Positions 4,925-5,132 of a DNA stretch of 5,132 nt are shown piece after piece. Below the pieces are notes generated by a model, which was given only the letters and a program-made list of their open reading frames with translations, was not told where the DNA came from and did not search any database. The translations under genes were made by a program, and so were the position numbers. Numbering within the stretch: position 1 is the stretch's first letter; the number at the start of each line of letters is the position of its first letter. Location of the stretch: positions 1-5,132 of the forward strand of contig CACZPB010000112.1 in NCBI GenBank assembly GCA_902782905.1, given 5' to 3'. Origin of the DNA: an uncultured bacterium. Lineage in GTDB: Bacteria; Cyanobacteriota; Vampirovibrionia; Gastranaerophilales; Gastranaerophilaceae.

Positions 4925-5132
4925 CTACTGTTTCCATTTCTTGTATAAGTCGGGGCGTTTTTTTTGGGTTCTTTTTATTTTTTCTTCCTGTCTGAATTCT
5001 TCAATCAGTTTGTGGTTTCCGTTAAGTAAAACTTCAGGCACTTCTAAACCTCTGTAATTCCTTGGTTTTGTATACTGAGGATACTCTAAAAGTCCGTCAG
5101 AAAAACTGTCATCATGTGCGGATTCTATCTTA
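4925..5132 (-). CDS. trmD: tRNA (guanine(37)-N1)-methyltransferase TrmD, C-terminal part
   Basis: The last 68 residues plus a TAG stop are in the window; the start lies beyond base 5132. The translation carries DSFSDGLLEYPQYTKP, which matches the linker/C-terminal signature of TrmD. The aspartate of DSF-x-DG corresponds to the catalytic base of the family. VPEVLLNGNHKLIEEFR and a basic end RTQKKRPDLYKKWK then match the tRNA-binding C-terminal domain. TrmD is a SAM-dependent trefoil-knot (SPOUT) enzyme that makes m1G37 in tRNAs with G36-G37, preventing +1 frameshifting. The tRNA-Pro(GGG) in this window is such a substrate. The protein ends soon after the core domain, without the long tail of the E. 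coli enzyme. Confidence 0.93.
   Translation of the reverse strand, partial: KIESAHDDSFSDGLLEYPQYTKPRNYRGLEVPEVLLNGNHKLIEEFRQEEKIKRTQKKRPDLYKKWKQ

Overview
The window is a gene-dense, AT-rich bacterial chromosomal segment. Every recognisable gene lies on the minus strand, so transcription runs from high to low coordinates: trmD (3' part only) > bioD-like > rsmD > alpha-oxoamine synthase (BioF/Kbl/SPT family) > extended SDR (epimerase/3beta-HSD type) > uridine-kinase-like P-loop kinase > tRNA-Pro(GGG). I see no transposase, phage gene, CRISPR array or defence gene. The host cannot be named with certainty. AT-rich composition, almost no Shine-Dalgarno sequences, a recognisable TATAAT box and a tRNA without encoded CCA would fit a cyanobacteria-related gut lineage such as Vampirovibrionia/Gastranaerophilales. 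That is a guess from general character, and other AT-rich lineages remain possible.

Region by region: 4925-5132 is the C-terminal end of the tRNA m1G37 methyltransferase TrmD. 4167-4883 encodes a dethiobiotin-synthetase-like protein whose P-loop lysine is replaced by glutamine. It overlaps rsmD (3619-4167) by one base. A short AT-rich gap with a nine-G tract precedes the alpha-oxoamine synthase (2235-3503), which is followed after 11 bases by an extended SDR (1267-2223). These two look like one transcription unit that could condense an acyl-CoA with an amino acid and then reduce the product. They might belong to biotin synthesis (because bioD is near) or to a sphingoid-like lipid route; the sequence does not decide. 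A terminator-like region and a good -10 box separate them from the kinase gene (323-1177).

The stretch 77-322 has no gene but is the most structured non-coding part. A 19-bp sequence covering the tRNA-Pro 5' end and its immediate upstream flank occurs twice, 144 bp apart. The DNA between the copies carries a 13-nt perfect complement of the tRNA D-arm, and beyond it lies a perfect 8-bp hairpin. This looks like a small insertion or segmental duplication at the tRNA 5' end that has lengthened the tRNA leader.

The most notable observations are the D-arm complement and duplicated 5' end at tRNA-Pro, the K-to-Q P-loop in the BioD-like protein, the oxoamine-synthase/SDR pair, the G9 tract at the start of that pair, and an in-frame 15-bp tandem duplication in rsmD. 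No clearly new multi-gene system is visible.
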